5,763 nucleotides of DNA from Candidatus Melainabacteria bacterium (GCA_903970565.1 CAJCJE010000799.1:1-5763), one strand, 5' to 3'; positions 1 through 5,350 are shown, counted from the first letter of the stretch. The notes: generated by a model not told the origin, from the letters alone. Made by a program: numbers and translations.

Positions 1-880
1 TCACGCCGGTCGAGACGATCCGGGCCAGCGGCTTAATGCCGAGCTGGCGTGCCCTGGCGTCGGACATGATCACCAGGGTGGCGGCGCCGTCGTTGAGCGG
101 GCAGCAGTTGCCGGCGGTGATCCGACCCTCCGGCCGGAACACCGGCTTGAGCTGGGAGACCTTCTCGTAGCTCACGCCCGGCCTCGGGCCGTCGTCGGTT
201 TCCACCACGGTGCCGTCGGGCAGCGTGACCGGCACGATCTCGCGGGCCCAGAAGCCGTTCGCGATGGCCTTCTCGGCCAGGTTCTGCGAGCGCACCCCGA
301 ACTCGTCCATCTCCTGCCGGGAGATGTTCTTGACCAGCGCCAGGTTCTCGGCGGTCTGACCCATCGCGATGTACACGTCCGGCACCTGGCCATCGGCCCT
401 CGGGTCGTGCCACTCCTGCTCCGGTGCCTCGACCGCGCCGACACCTCGCTCCGCCGCGTCGGCGAAGACCGGGTTGCGGGTGTCCGGCCATGAGTCGGAG
501 CTGCCGGTGGCGAACCGGGACACCGTCTCGACCCCGGCGGAGATGAACACGTCACCCTCGCCCGCCCTGATGGCGTGCAGCGCCATCCGGGTGGTTTGCA
601 GGCTCGACGCGCAGTACCGGGTCACGGTGCAGCCCGGCACGCCGTCGTAGCCGAGCAGCACCGAGACGACCCGGCCCATGTTGAAGCCCTGCTCGCCGCC
701 GGGCAGCCCACAGCCCAGCATCAGGTCGTCGATCTGGCTCGGGTCCAGCTGCGGCACCTTGGCCAGCGCCGTACTCACCATCCGCGCGACCAGGTCATCC
801 GGGCGGACGCTCACCAGAGAGCCCTTCCCGGCTCGGCCGATCGGTGAGCGGGCGGTGGCTACGATCACAGCCTCTGGCAT
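1..880 (-). CDS. fadA: Acetyl-CoA C-acetyltransferase / 3-ketoacyl-CoA thiolase, N-terminal part (3' end outside window)
   Basis: This is a thiolase-family enzyme. Members cleave 3-ketoacyl-CoA with CoA in beta-oxidation, or run the reverse condensation, in the cytoplasm. The visible 293 residues begin MPEAVIVATARSPIGR, the usual thiolase start. The nucleophilic cysteine is Cys90 in TRYCASSLQ. Also present are a GQTAEN motif (174-179) and NCCPLNDGAA (258-267), the family NxxxxNDGAA block. Family length is about 390-405 residues, so roughly 100-110 are missing, including the GHPxG active-site histidine and the second catalytic cysteine. The ATG at 880-878 is preceded by GAAGGAG with a 6-7 nt gap, so the start is well supported. 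The order thiolase, SGNH esterase, cbs matches the M. tuberculosis fadA3 (Rv1074c) locus from memory. Chain-length preference and direction of reaction cannot be told from the sequence. The paralogue number (FadA3) is inferred from synteny only. Confidence 0.93.
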   Translation of the reverse strand, partial: MPEAVIVATARSPIGRAGKGSLVSVRPDDLVARMVSTALAKVPQLDPSQIDDLMLGCGLPGGEQGFNMGRVVSVLLGYDGVPGCTVTRYCASSLQTTRMALHAIRAGEGDVFISAGVETVSRFATGSSDSWPDTRNPVFADAAERGVGAVEAPEQEWHDPRADGQVPDVYIAMGQTAENLALVKNISRQEMDEFGVRSQNLAEKAIANGFWAREIVPVTLPDGTVVETDDGPRPGVSYEKVSQLKPVFRPEGRITAGNCCPLNDGAATLVIMSDARARQLGIKPLARIVSTGV

Positions 881-887
881 GGCGGCA

Positions 888-894
888 CTCCTTC
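888..894 (-). promoter_or_regulatory. Ribosome binding site of the thiolase gene
   Basis: Read on the minus strand this is GAAGGAG, followed by TGCCGC(C) and the ATG at 880. It is a near-consensus Shine-Dalgarno sequence at normal spacing and fixes the thiolase start. Confidence 0.8.
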
Positions 895-930
895 GTGTCG
901 AACCGGTCGATGCGCTCCAGTGTCGCGCAC

Positions 931-953
931 CGGAGGTTCGAGTGTGACCTCCG
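931..953. repeat. 7-bp perfect inverted repeat in the thiolase leader
   Basis: CGGAGGT (931-937) is complementary to ACCTCCG (947-953), with a 9-nt spacer. It lies 51-73 bp upstream of the thiolase ATG, between the putative operator and the ribosome binding site. It could be a leader hairpin or a second protein-binding site. On the minus strand the arm GGAGGT also resembles a Shine-Dalgarno sequence, but no supported gene starts after it. No function can be assigned. Confidence 0.4.
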
Positions 954-975
954 ACGACTGTGATGCTGGCCGAAC

Positions 976-989
976 TTACCAATCGGTAA
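976..989. promoter_or_regulatory. Putative TetR-family operator upstream of the thiolase gene
   Basis: TTACC-AATC-GGTAA is a 14-bp inverted repeat with perfect 5-bp arms, centred about 100 bp upstream of the thiolase ATG. On the minus strand it reads TTACCGATTGGTAA. Palindromes of the TTACCNNNNGGTAA form are typical of TetR-family regulators, many of which control fatty-acid and acyl-CoA genes in actinobacteria (family knowledge). A TANNNT-type hexamer, TAAGTT on the minus strand (978-973), overlaps one arm and could be the -10 element, which would fit repression by occlusion. No convincing -35 was found. No regulator gene is present in the window, so the cognate protein is unknown. Confidence 0.5.
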
Positions 990-999
990 CTCGACGGTC

Positions 1000-1033
1000 G
1001 GTCAGTTCGGTCGGTCGGTCGGCCAGTTCGGTC
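1000..1033. repeat. 13-bp direct repeat with 21-bp period and CGGT tetranucleotide run
   Basis: GGTCAGTTCGGTC (1000-1012) recurs as GGCCAGTTCGGTC (1021-1033) with one mismatch. The copies are 21 bp apart start to start, about two helical turns. CGGT tetranucleotides fill the space between them, and another CGGTCGGT lies at 995-1002. The second copy overlaps the stop codon of the SGNH hydrolase gene. It may be slipped-strand expansion, or tandem sites for a regulator acting with the nearby palindrome. Function unknown. Confidence 0.45.
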
Positions 1034-1973
1034 AGGAGGCCGCCGGCTCGGCTCGGCCCAGTCGCTCCCTGGTCGGGCGCGGCTTCTTCGCCTTCTCCAC
1101 GAACTCGGACCCGGCAGGGGCCACCGACTCCACCGGCTCCAGGACGGCCAGGTCGGGTTCGACCCGGGCGTCGGCGCCCGCCGCCGCGCACAGCGGCGCG
1201 AGCAGGGCGATCGTCGCCAGCGTGTAGCCGGCCCCGTTGGGATGGAAGTGGTCGGAGCTGAACAGCTCCTCCGGCCGGAGCAGAAACTCCGGCGAGACCA
1301 GGTCACCGAGCGGCACCGGGATGCCACCAACCGCGCGCACCGTCCGGTCCTGCGCCTTGGCCAGCATTCGACTCCACGCGCTGGCTATCCAGCGCAGCGG
1401 CCGTTGGATGGGTTGGATCGACCGCAGGTCCGGGCAGGTGCCGACGACGACCCCGACCCCGACGGCCCGCAGCTTGCCCACCTCGGCGCCGAGCAGCCGC
1501 GCGGACGCCTTGATCGACAGTCGGGTGGTGACGTCGTTGCCGCCGACCACCACCAGCACCACGTCCGGTGGCCGCGCCAGCGCCGCGGCCACCTGCGCGA
1601 TGATGTCCGGGGTGGTCGAGCCGCTGATCGCATAGGTGGTGAGGTCGACCGGCTGGTTCAACTGCTCGGCCAAGCCCCTGGCCAGCTGCACACCAGGGAC
1701 CTGCTCGGCCGTTTCGGCGCCGATGCCGGCGGCCAGCGAGTCGCCGATCACCGCGAACCGCAGCGCGTCGGCGCCGGGAGCACCGGTCACGCCCCCTGGC
1801 GGGCCGGGCGGGAAGTAGCGGCCGTCGGCCCGAGGTGGCGGCCCCTGCGTCCCGCCGATCACCAGCTGGGCATGTTTGCTCTGCCGGTCCAACAACCCGT
1901 ACACGGCGCTGGTGACGCCTCCGATGGTGCCGGCGAGCACTGCCGTGACCCGCACCGTCCGGTTCCAGATCAT
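1032..1973 (-). CDS. SGNH/GDSL-family hydrolase (esterase/lipase), membrane-anchored or exported; Rv1075c-like
   Basis: This 313-aa serine hydrolase has all SGNH blocks: block I VIGDSL (Ser79 nucleophile), block II ISGST (Gly118), block III VGGND (Asn146) and block V DHFHP (Asp241, His244, completing the triad). A moderately hydrophobic stretch at about residues 8-28 after a basic start looks like a signal anchor. A Pro/Gly-rich linker (about 43-67) follows, so the catalytic domain probably sits outside the membrane. After the domain (about residue 265) comes a charged tail rich in Lys, Arg and Glu. Length and position match M. tuberculosis Rv1075c, reported (from memory) to be a GDSL-like esterase. 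The start at 1973 is chosen because GGAGGT precedes it by 7 nt. An in-frame ATG at 2084 would add 37 residues with no signal-like character. Substrate is unknown; short-chain esters or cell-envelope lipids are inferred. Confidence 0.9.
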   Translation of the reverse strand: MIWNRTVRVTAVLAGTIGGVTSAVYGLLDRQSKHAQLVIGGTQGPPPRADGRYFPPGPPGGVTGAPGADALRFAVIGDSLAAGIGAETAEQVPGVQLARGLAEQLNQPVDLTTYAISGSTTPDIIAQVAAALARPPDVVLVVVGGNDVTTRLSIKASARLLGAEVGKLRAVGVGVVVGTCPDLRSIQPIQRPLRWIASAWSRMLAKAQDRTVRAVGGIPVPLGDLVSPEFLLRPEELFSSDHFHPNGAGYTLATIALLAPLCAAAGADARVEPDLAVLEPVESVAPAGSEFVEKAKKPRPTRERLGRAEPAAS

Positions 1974-1980
1974 CCGCCCC

Positions 1981-1986
1981 ACCTCC
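1981..1986 (-). promoter_or_regulatory. Ribosome binding site deciding the SGNH hydrolase start
   Basis: On the minus strand the sequence upstream of the 1973 ATG reads GGGGAGGTGGGGCGG. The GGAGGT core is 7 nt from the ATG. This favours the 313-aa form over the longer reading from 2084. Confidence 0.7.
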
Positions 1987-1998
1987 CCGCCGTCTGCC

Positions 1999-2057
1999 TG
2001 GATGGCTATCCAAACACCGGAAGCAGTACATCCGTTCCTGAAATGGATAGTTCGGAT
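1999..2057. repeat. Cluster of five GGAT/ATCC pentamers in the divergent promoter region
   Basis: TGGAT (1999), ATCCA (2008), ATCCG (2030), TGGAT (2044) and CGGAT (2053) fall within 59 bp. The first two form the perfect inverted repeat TGGAT-ggct-ATCCA. The last two form a direct repeat at the same 9-bp offset. They lie within the leader or promoter of the SGNH gene, and could be regulator half-sites. Short motifs of this size also recur by chance. Confidence 0.3.
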
Positions 2058-2183
2058 GGTCGAAGAATTATGGCCCGTTGGCAACTCACATTTCCCTCAG
2101 TACCCGCCGGTTACGACACGGTTCGGTCACGGACTCGTCGTCCGATGGGTGACGCGCCGCCACCCCCCGCGCGCACGAGCGCC

Positions 2184-2189
2184 TAGGCT
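2184..2189 (+). promoter_or_regulatory. Candidate -10 element of the cbs promoter
   Basis: TAGGCT fits the actinobacterial TANNNT -10 pattern. A start about 7 nt downstream would give a leader near 30 nt. No TTGACA-like -35 is visible 16-19 bp upstream, so this is tentative. Confidence 0.3.
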
Positions 2190-2211
2190 GCTGGTCGAGA
2201 AGGCCAACGCA

Positions 2212-2220
2212 GGGGAAGGA
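2212..2220 (+). promoter_or_regulatory. Ribosome binding site supporting the GTG start of cbs
   Basis: GGGGAAGGA ends 6 nt before the GTG at 2227. The alternative in-frame ATG at 2245 has no such sequence in front of it. Confidence 0.7.
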
Positions 2221-2226
2221 CCTCCC

Positions 2227-3609
2227 GTGGAATACGCCGAGCACATGGTCGACCTGGTGGGAAACACCCCCCTGGTCCGACTCAACACGCTGACCGAGGG
2301 GCTGGCACCGCTGGTGCTGGCCAAGGTCGAGTACTTCAACCCCGGCGGCAGCGTGAAGGACCGGATCGCGGTCCGCATGGTGGAGGCCGCCGAGGCCAGC
2401 GGTGAGCTGCGGCCCGGTGGCACGATCGTGGAGCCCACCTCCGGCAACACCGGGGTCGGCCTGGCAATGGTCGCCCAGCGCAAGGGCTACCACTGCGTGT
2501 TCGTCTGCCCGGACAAGGTTTCCGAGGACAAGCGCAACGTGCTCAAGGCCTACGGCGCGCGGGTCGTGGTCTGCCCGACCGCGGTCCCGCCGGAGCATCC
2601 GGACTCCTACTACAACGTCTCCGACCGACTGGTCGCGGAGATCCCCGACGCCTGGAAACCCAACCAGTACGCGAATCCGGAGAACCCGGCCAGTCACTAC
2701 CGGACCACCGGCCCGGAGATCTGGCGGCAGACGGACGGGAAGGTCACCCACTTCGTCGCGGGCATCGGCACCGGGGGCACCATCTCCGGTATCGGCCGCT
2801 ACCTCAAGGAGGTCAGCGACGGCCGGGTGCGGATCATCGGCGCCGACCCGGACGGTTCGGTGTACTCCGGCGGCTCCGGCCGGCCCTACCTCGTCGAGGG
2901 CGTCGGCGAGGACTTCTGGCCGGACACCTACGACCGGCAGATCTGCGACGAGATCATCGCGGTGTCCGACGCGGACTCCTTCAACATCACCCGGCAACTT
3001 GCCCAACAGGAAGCGCTGCTGGTGGGCGGTTCCTGCGGGATGGCGGTGGCCGCCGCGCTGCGGCTGGCCGAACGGCTGGGGCCCGAGGACGTCGTCGTCG
3101 TGCTGCTGCCCGACGGCGGGCGCGGCTACCTGTCCAAGGTCTTCAACGACCGCTGGATGGCCTCCTACGGCTTCCTGCCGCCGGACTCGACCGGCGCCAC
3201 CGTCGGGGATGTGTTGCGGCGCAAGGACGGCACGCTGCCGGACCTGGTGCACACCCATCCCAATGAGACGGTGGCGGACGCCGTCGCGATCCTGCGCGAG
3301 TTCGCCGTCTCGCAGATGCCCGTCGTACACGCCGAACCGCCGGTGATGGCCGCCGAGGTCGCTGGCGCGGTCATCGAGCGGGACCTGCTCGACGCGCTGT
3401 TCGCCGGAAAGGCCCAACTCGCCGACCGGGTCGAGCAGCACATGTCCGCGCCGCTGCCGACCATCGGCGCCGGTGAGCCGATCGGCACCGCGATGAGCGC
3501 ACTGTCCAGCGCGGACGGTGCGCTGGTTCTGTTGGACGGCAAGCCGGCCGGCGTGCTGACCCGACACGACGTGCTCGGATTCCTTGCCGGCCGGGACAAC
3601 CCCCACTAG
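2227..3609 (+). CDS. cbs: Cystathionine beta-synthase, PLP-dependent, with C-terminal CBS-domain (Bateman) module
   Basis: This 460-aa enzyme should condense L-serine and homocysteine to cystathionine, the first step of reverse transsulfuration to cysteine, in the cytoplasm. The fold-type II catalytic domain spans about residues 1-318. Lys44 in NPGGSVKDR forms the PLP Schiff base, TSGNTG (71-76) is the substrate loop, GTGGT (181-185) the phosphate cup, EGVGEDFWP (224-232) a CBS-type block, and Ser269 in GGSCG should contact the pyridine nitrogen. Two CBS motifs follow, about 323-395 and 403-455, usually a nucleotide or S-adenosylmethionine sensing module. The N-terminal heme domain of animal CBS is absent. 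Length and sequence closely match M. tuberculosis Rv1077 (464 aa, from memory). The GTG start is chosen by the ribosome binding site and by alignment with that protein; a longer open frame upstream from 1876 overlaps the divergent gene. A related O-acetylserine or O-phosphoserine sulfhydrylase activity is less likely. Confidence 0.96.
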   Translation: MEYAEHMVDLVGNTPLVRLNTLTEGLAPLVLAKVEYFNPGGSVKDRIAVRMVEAAEASGELRPGGTIVEPTSGNTGVGLAMVAQRKGYHCVFVCPDKVSEDKRNVLKAYGARVVVCPTAVPPEHPDSYYNVSDRLVAEIPDAWKPNQYANPENPASHYRTTGPEIWRQTDGKVTHFVAGIGTGGTISGIGRYLKEVSDGRVRIIGADPDGSVYSGGSGRPYLVEGVGEDFWPDTYDRQICDEIIAVSDADSFNITRQLAQQEALLVGGSCGMAVAAALRLAERLGPEDVVVVLLPDGGRGYLSKVFNDRWMASYGFLPPDSTGATVGDVLRRKDGTLPDLVHTHPNETVADAVAILREFAVSQMPVVHAEPPVMAAEVAGAVIERDLLDALFAGKAQLADRVEQHMSAPLPTIGAGEPIGTAMSALSSADGALVLLDGKPAGVLTRHDVLGFLAGRDNPH

Positions 3610-3620
3610 CCGCGACGCTT

Positions 3621-3649
3621 CGCCGCACGGGCCCGGCGTCCGTGCGGCG
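3621..3649 (+). terminator. Hairpin terminator after cbs
   Basis: A perfect 10-bp stem, CGCCGCACGG (3621-3630) with CCGTGCGGCG (3640-3649), encloses a 9-nt loop and begins 12 nt after the cbs stop. No T-run follows, which is common for high-GC actinobacterial terminators. It suggests that the downstream membrane-protein gene has its own promoter. Confidence 0.7.
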
Positions 3650-3719
3650 CGGTGCCGTTGACGTCGTCGTCGCGGACCAGGCCACCGCCGGCAAGGCCGT
3701 CGCCGGCCGCCCCTTTCGT

Positions 3720-3734
3720 CGCGTCAACGACGCG
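3720..3734. repeat. 6-bp perfect palindrome upstream of the proline-rich membrane protein gene
   Basis: CGCGTC-aac-GACGCG forms a perfect 6-bp inverted repeat with a 3-nt centre, 110-124 bp before the start codon at 3844. It lies upstream of the candidate -10 at 3781, so it could be an operator. It could equally be a chance hairpin in GC-rich DNA. Confidence 0.3.
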
Positions 3735-3780
3735 GAGGACCAACTTTCGGGGGTTATCGGCGAGCGAGTACCGGATGGGC

Positions 3781-3786
3781 TAGCTT
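3781..3786 (+). promoter_or_regulatory. Candidate -10 element for the proline-rich membrane protein gene
   Basis: TAGCTT fits TANNNT and sits in a locally AT-richer patch (3741-3805) of the 234-bp gap. The leader would be about 50 nt. A TTATCG hexamer at 3754-3759 is the nearest -35-like sequence, but the 21-bp spacing is too long for a standard promoter. Confidence 0.3.
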
Positions 3787-3843
3787 TACCACAAGTTCTA
3801 TCCAGACGACATGTCGAGGCACAAGCCAAGGAGTTGGAACCCG

Positions 3844-4422
3844 ATGAGTGCTCCGCAGCCGCCCGAGAACCAGCCGGGGCAGGGCGGTCAGCCGACGCAG
3901 GGACCGCAGGGCGGCGAGCCGGCACTGGCCAGTTCCGGTCCGACGCAGGTGGTCCAGCCAGGCCAGCAGCCACCGCAGCAGCCGGCGTCGGCCGCGCCCG
4001 AGGCCACCCAGGTGGTTCAGCCGGGACAACAACTCCCCAACTACGGCCAGTACACCGGTGGGGCGCAGGCACCGCCGGCCGCCGGAGCGCCCGGTGGCTG
4101 GGGTGGCGCGCCGCAGTCCGATCCGTTCGCGGCGCAGCAGGGCCAGCCGGGGCAGCAGCCCGGTTTCGGTCAGCCCGGACAGCAGCAGCCCTCCTTCGGT
4201 CAGCAGCCCGCATACGGTGCGCCGCAGCAGTCCGCTCCCTACGGCGCTCCCGGTGGCGTGCCCGGCCAGCAGCCCGGTTTCGGTACCCCCGGCCAGCCCA
4301 ACCCCTACGGCGCCCCGGCCGGCTACGGCCAGCAGCCCGGTCAGCCGGCCTACGGTCAGCCGGGCCAGCCCGGTTACGGCCAGCCCGCCTACGCGCTCGG
4401 CCAGGGCGGCGGCTCGGGCGCC
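3844..4422 (+). repeat. Low-complexity coding region, N-terminal Gln/Pro/Gly tail
   Basis: Degenerate repeats such as cagcagcccggtttcggt, coding QQPGFG, recur at 4154-4171 and 4268-4285, with further FG/YG-Q-P units. The DNA is repetitive enough to open long artificial frames on both strands. Tail length is likely to vary between strains. Confidence 0.6.
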
Positions 4423-5214
4423 AACACCCAGCTGATCGGTTGGCTGCTGCTCGGCGTCGTCGGGATTCTGGCGTTGCTGTCCATCATCTTCGCCATCATC
4501 GGCATGTCCGATGCCGGCAGTATCAGCAGCGCCACCAATTCCTTCTGCCAGGGTCTGACCGACCAGAGCCTCTGCCAGCAGGCGACGAACGCGGTCAGCG
4601 CGGCAGAACCCAGCCTGGCGCTGTGGTGGATCACCCAGATCCTGATGCTGGTGGCCGGCCTCGCCGCCATCGGTGGCGCGGTGTTGGCGTTCCTGCGCAA
4701 CAACCTGACCGCCATCGCCCCGCACCTGATCGCCGGTGCCGGCGCGGTCCTGCTGATCGCGTCCATCATCTTCGGCGCCAAGTACTACTTCTCCATCGAG
4801 GCTACCGTCTACCAGTTGATCGCCGGTCTCATCATCGGCGCCATCGGTGCCCTCGGCTACTTCCCGCAGACCAAGGCATATCTCGGCCAGCCCGCCGCCG
4901 CCGGTGTCGGTGGCCAGGCCGGCGGTTTCGGTCAGCCGTCCTACGGTCAGCAGCCCGCCCCCTACGGCCAGCCGCAGCAGCAGCCCTACGGTCAGCCGGG
5001 TCAGCAGCCCTATGGTCAGCCGCAGCAGCAACAACAGCAGCCCTACGGTGTGCCGCAGCAGCAGCCTGGTCAGTACGGCGCGCAGCCCGGCCAGTACGGC
5101 GCCCAGCCCGGCACCGGTGGCTTCCCCCCGCAGCAGCCGGGTACCGGTGGTTTCCCGCAGCAGCCAGGCCAGCCCGGTCCCTACGGCGGTCAGCAGCCCC
5201 CCCAGCAGTGGTGA
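3844..5214 (+). CDS. Gln/Pro/Gly/Tyr-rich four-helix membrane protein (PRA-like position; function unknown)
   Basis: This 456-aa protein has three parts. Residues 1-193 are low-complexity and rich in Gln, Pro, Gly and Tyr, with FGQPGQ and YGAP/YGQP units and the nonamer TQVVQPGQQ twice (34-42, 55-63). Residues about 196-341 hold four predicted membrane helices (about 196-220, 259-284, 292-311, 323-341). The first loop contains Cys235 and Cys244, which could form a disulfide outside the cell. Residues 345-456 form a second low-complexity tail with YGQP repeats, a six-Gln run and two TGGFP units. With four helices both tails should be on the same side, probably cytoplasmic. Start 3844 has AAGGAG 10 nt upstream; the in-frame ATG at 3811 precedes that site and adds 11 unlike residues. 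Its position after cbs matches M. tuberculosis pra (Rv1078), but I see no RDD domain. The architecture also recalls the Rv0954 34-kDa antigen family. Function is unknown. Confidence 0.88.
   Translation: MSAPQPPENQPGQGGQPTQGPQGGEPALASSGPTQVVQPGQQPPQQPASAAPEATQVVQPGQQLPNYGQYTGGAQAPPAAGAPGGWGGAPQSDPFAAQQGQPGQQPGFGQPGQQQPSFGQQPAYGAPQQSAPYGAPGGVPGQQPGFGTPGQPNPYGAPAGYGQQPGQPAYGQPGQPGYGQPAYALGQGGGSGANTQLIGWLLLGVVGILALLSIIFAIIGMSDAGSISSATNSFCQGLTDQSLCQQATNAVSAAEPSLALWWITQILMLVAGLAAIGGAVLAFLRNNLTAIAPHLIAGAGAVLLIASIIFGAKYYFSIEATVYQLIAGLIIGAIGALGYFPQTKAYLGQPAAAGVGGQAGGFGQPSYGQQPAPYGQPQQQPYGQPGQQPYGQPQQQQQQPYGVPQQQPGQYGAQPGQYGAQPGTGGFPPQQPGTGGFPQQPGQPGPYGGQQPPQQW
4906..5211 (+). repeat. Low-complexity coding region, C-terminal Gln/Pro/Tyr tail
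   Basis: This codes for residues 355-456. PYGQP recurs three times within residues 373-393. A glutamine run (395-399 and neighbours) uses mixed CAG and CAA codons. The heptamer QYGAQPG is tandemly duplicated (410-416, 417-423), and PGTGGFP occurs twice (422-428, 432-438). The tandem copies suggest recent repeat turnover. Confidence 0.6.
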
Positions 5215-5230
5215 CCGGGTCGCTTGCCGC

Positions 5231-5245
5231 ACCGTCCGCGACGGT
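5231..5245 (+). repeat. Small hairpin just after the membrane-protein stop
   Basis: ACCGTC-cgc-GACGGT is a perfect 6-bp stem with a 3-nt loop starting 16 nt after the stop at 5214. It may help termination or protect the 3' end, but is short for a terminator on its own. Confidence 0.35.
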
Positions 5246-5285
5246 CTGATCACCCGTGGCGGAGGTCGCCGCGCGGTGGAGGACA

Positions 5286-5311
5286 TTTCGGTTACGAAAC
5301 AGCTGGTTTCG
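5286..5311. repeat. Overlapping TTTCG/CGAAA inverted repeats
   Basis: TTTCG (5286-5290), CGAAAC (5295-5300) and GTTTCG (5306-5311) make two overlapping inverted repeats that share the middle arm: TTTCG-gtta-CGAAA and CGAAAC-agctg-GTTTCG. The shared arm can pair with only one partner at a time. The group lies 7 bp before the strong terminator hairpin at 5318. Confidence 0.4.
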
Positions 5312-5317
5312 ACCAAC

Positions 5318-5350
5318 ACGGCAGCCCTCGGCATCGCCGGGGGCTGCCGT
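5318..5350 (+). terminator. Strong hairpin terminator between the two membrane-protein genes
   Basis: ACGGCAGCCC (5318-5327) pairs perfectly with GGGCTGCCGT (5341-5350). Inside it, a T-G wobble and CGGC/GCCG continue the stem to 15 pairs closed by an ATC triloop. No T-run follows. It lies 104 nt after the membrane-protein stop and 46 nt before the next start codon, so it should end the upstream transcript. Confidence 0.75.

Larger units (their letters stand above)
1974..2226. promoter_or_regulatory. Divergent promoter region between the SGNH hydrolase and cbs genes
   Basis: These 253 bp hold no supported gene and must contain promoters for both directions. The middle (about 2010-2100) is clearly less GC-rich than its surroundings. 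For the minus strand, CATAAT at 2072-2067 matches the -10 consensus at five of six positions, about 94 bp before the SGNH start, but no good -35 is visible at normal spacing. For the plus strand, TAGGCT at 2184-2189 is a plausible TANNNT -10 element, giving a leader of about 30 nt before cbs, again without a clear -35. A group of GGAT/ATCC pentamers lies at 1999-2057. Confidence 0.5.

Noticed and set aside
33..555. Open frames on both strands within the thiolase region
   Set aside because: They are shifted readings of the thiolase. The minus-strand frame ending at 880 runs off the window edge and carries the catalytic motifs.
1974..2084. 37-codon upstream extension of the SGNH hydrolase
   Set aside because: The added residues do not look like a signal peptide, and the GGAGGT site supports the start at 1973.
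1242..2186. 314-residue plus-strand frame opposite the SGNH hydrolase
   Set aside because: It is a shadow frame rich in Arg, Asp, Gly and His, with no motif. The minus-strand frame contains all four SGNH blocks.
1876..2226. 117-codon upstream extension of cbs
   Set aside because: It overlaps the divergent SGNH gene and its promoter, and has no similarity to CBS N-termini. The GTG at 2227 has a good ribosome binding site and matches known start positions.
2086..3606. 506-residue open frame on the minus strand opposite cbs
   Set aside because: It mirrors the real cbs gene. The product is Arg/Gly/Val/His-rich with no recognisable domain, and the plus-strand frame has full enzyme motifs. High GC suppresses stops in this frame.
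3844..5211. Repetitive Q/P-rich DNA considered as a CRISPR or tandem-repeat element
   Set aside because: Units are degenerate, keep codon phase and encode a coherent protein. There are no regular spacers.
3642..5249. 535-residue plus-strand frame overlapping the membrane protein
   Set aside because: It is an Arg/Ala/Pro-rich shifted reading of the same low-complexity DNA. It lacks the membrane segments and ribosome binding site of the chosen frame.
3754..5334. 526-residue open frame on the minus strand opposite the membrane protein
   Set aside because: It is a leucine/arginine/glycine-rich by-product of the repetitive CAG/CCG/GGC codons of the plus-strand gene. It has no domain.
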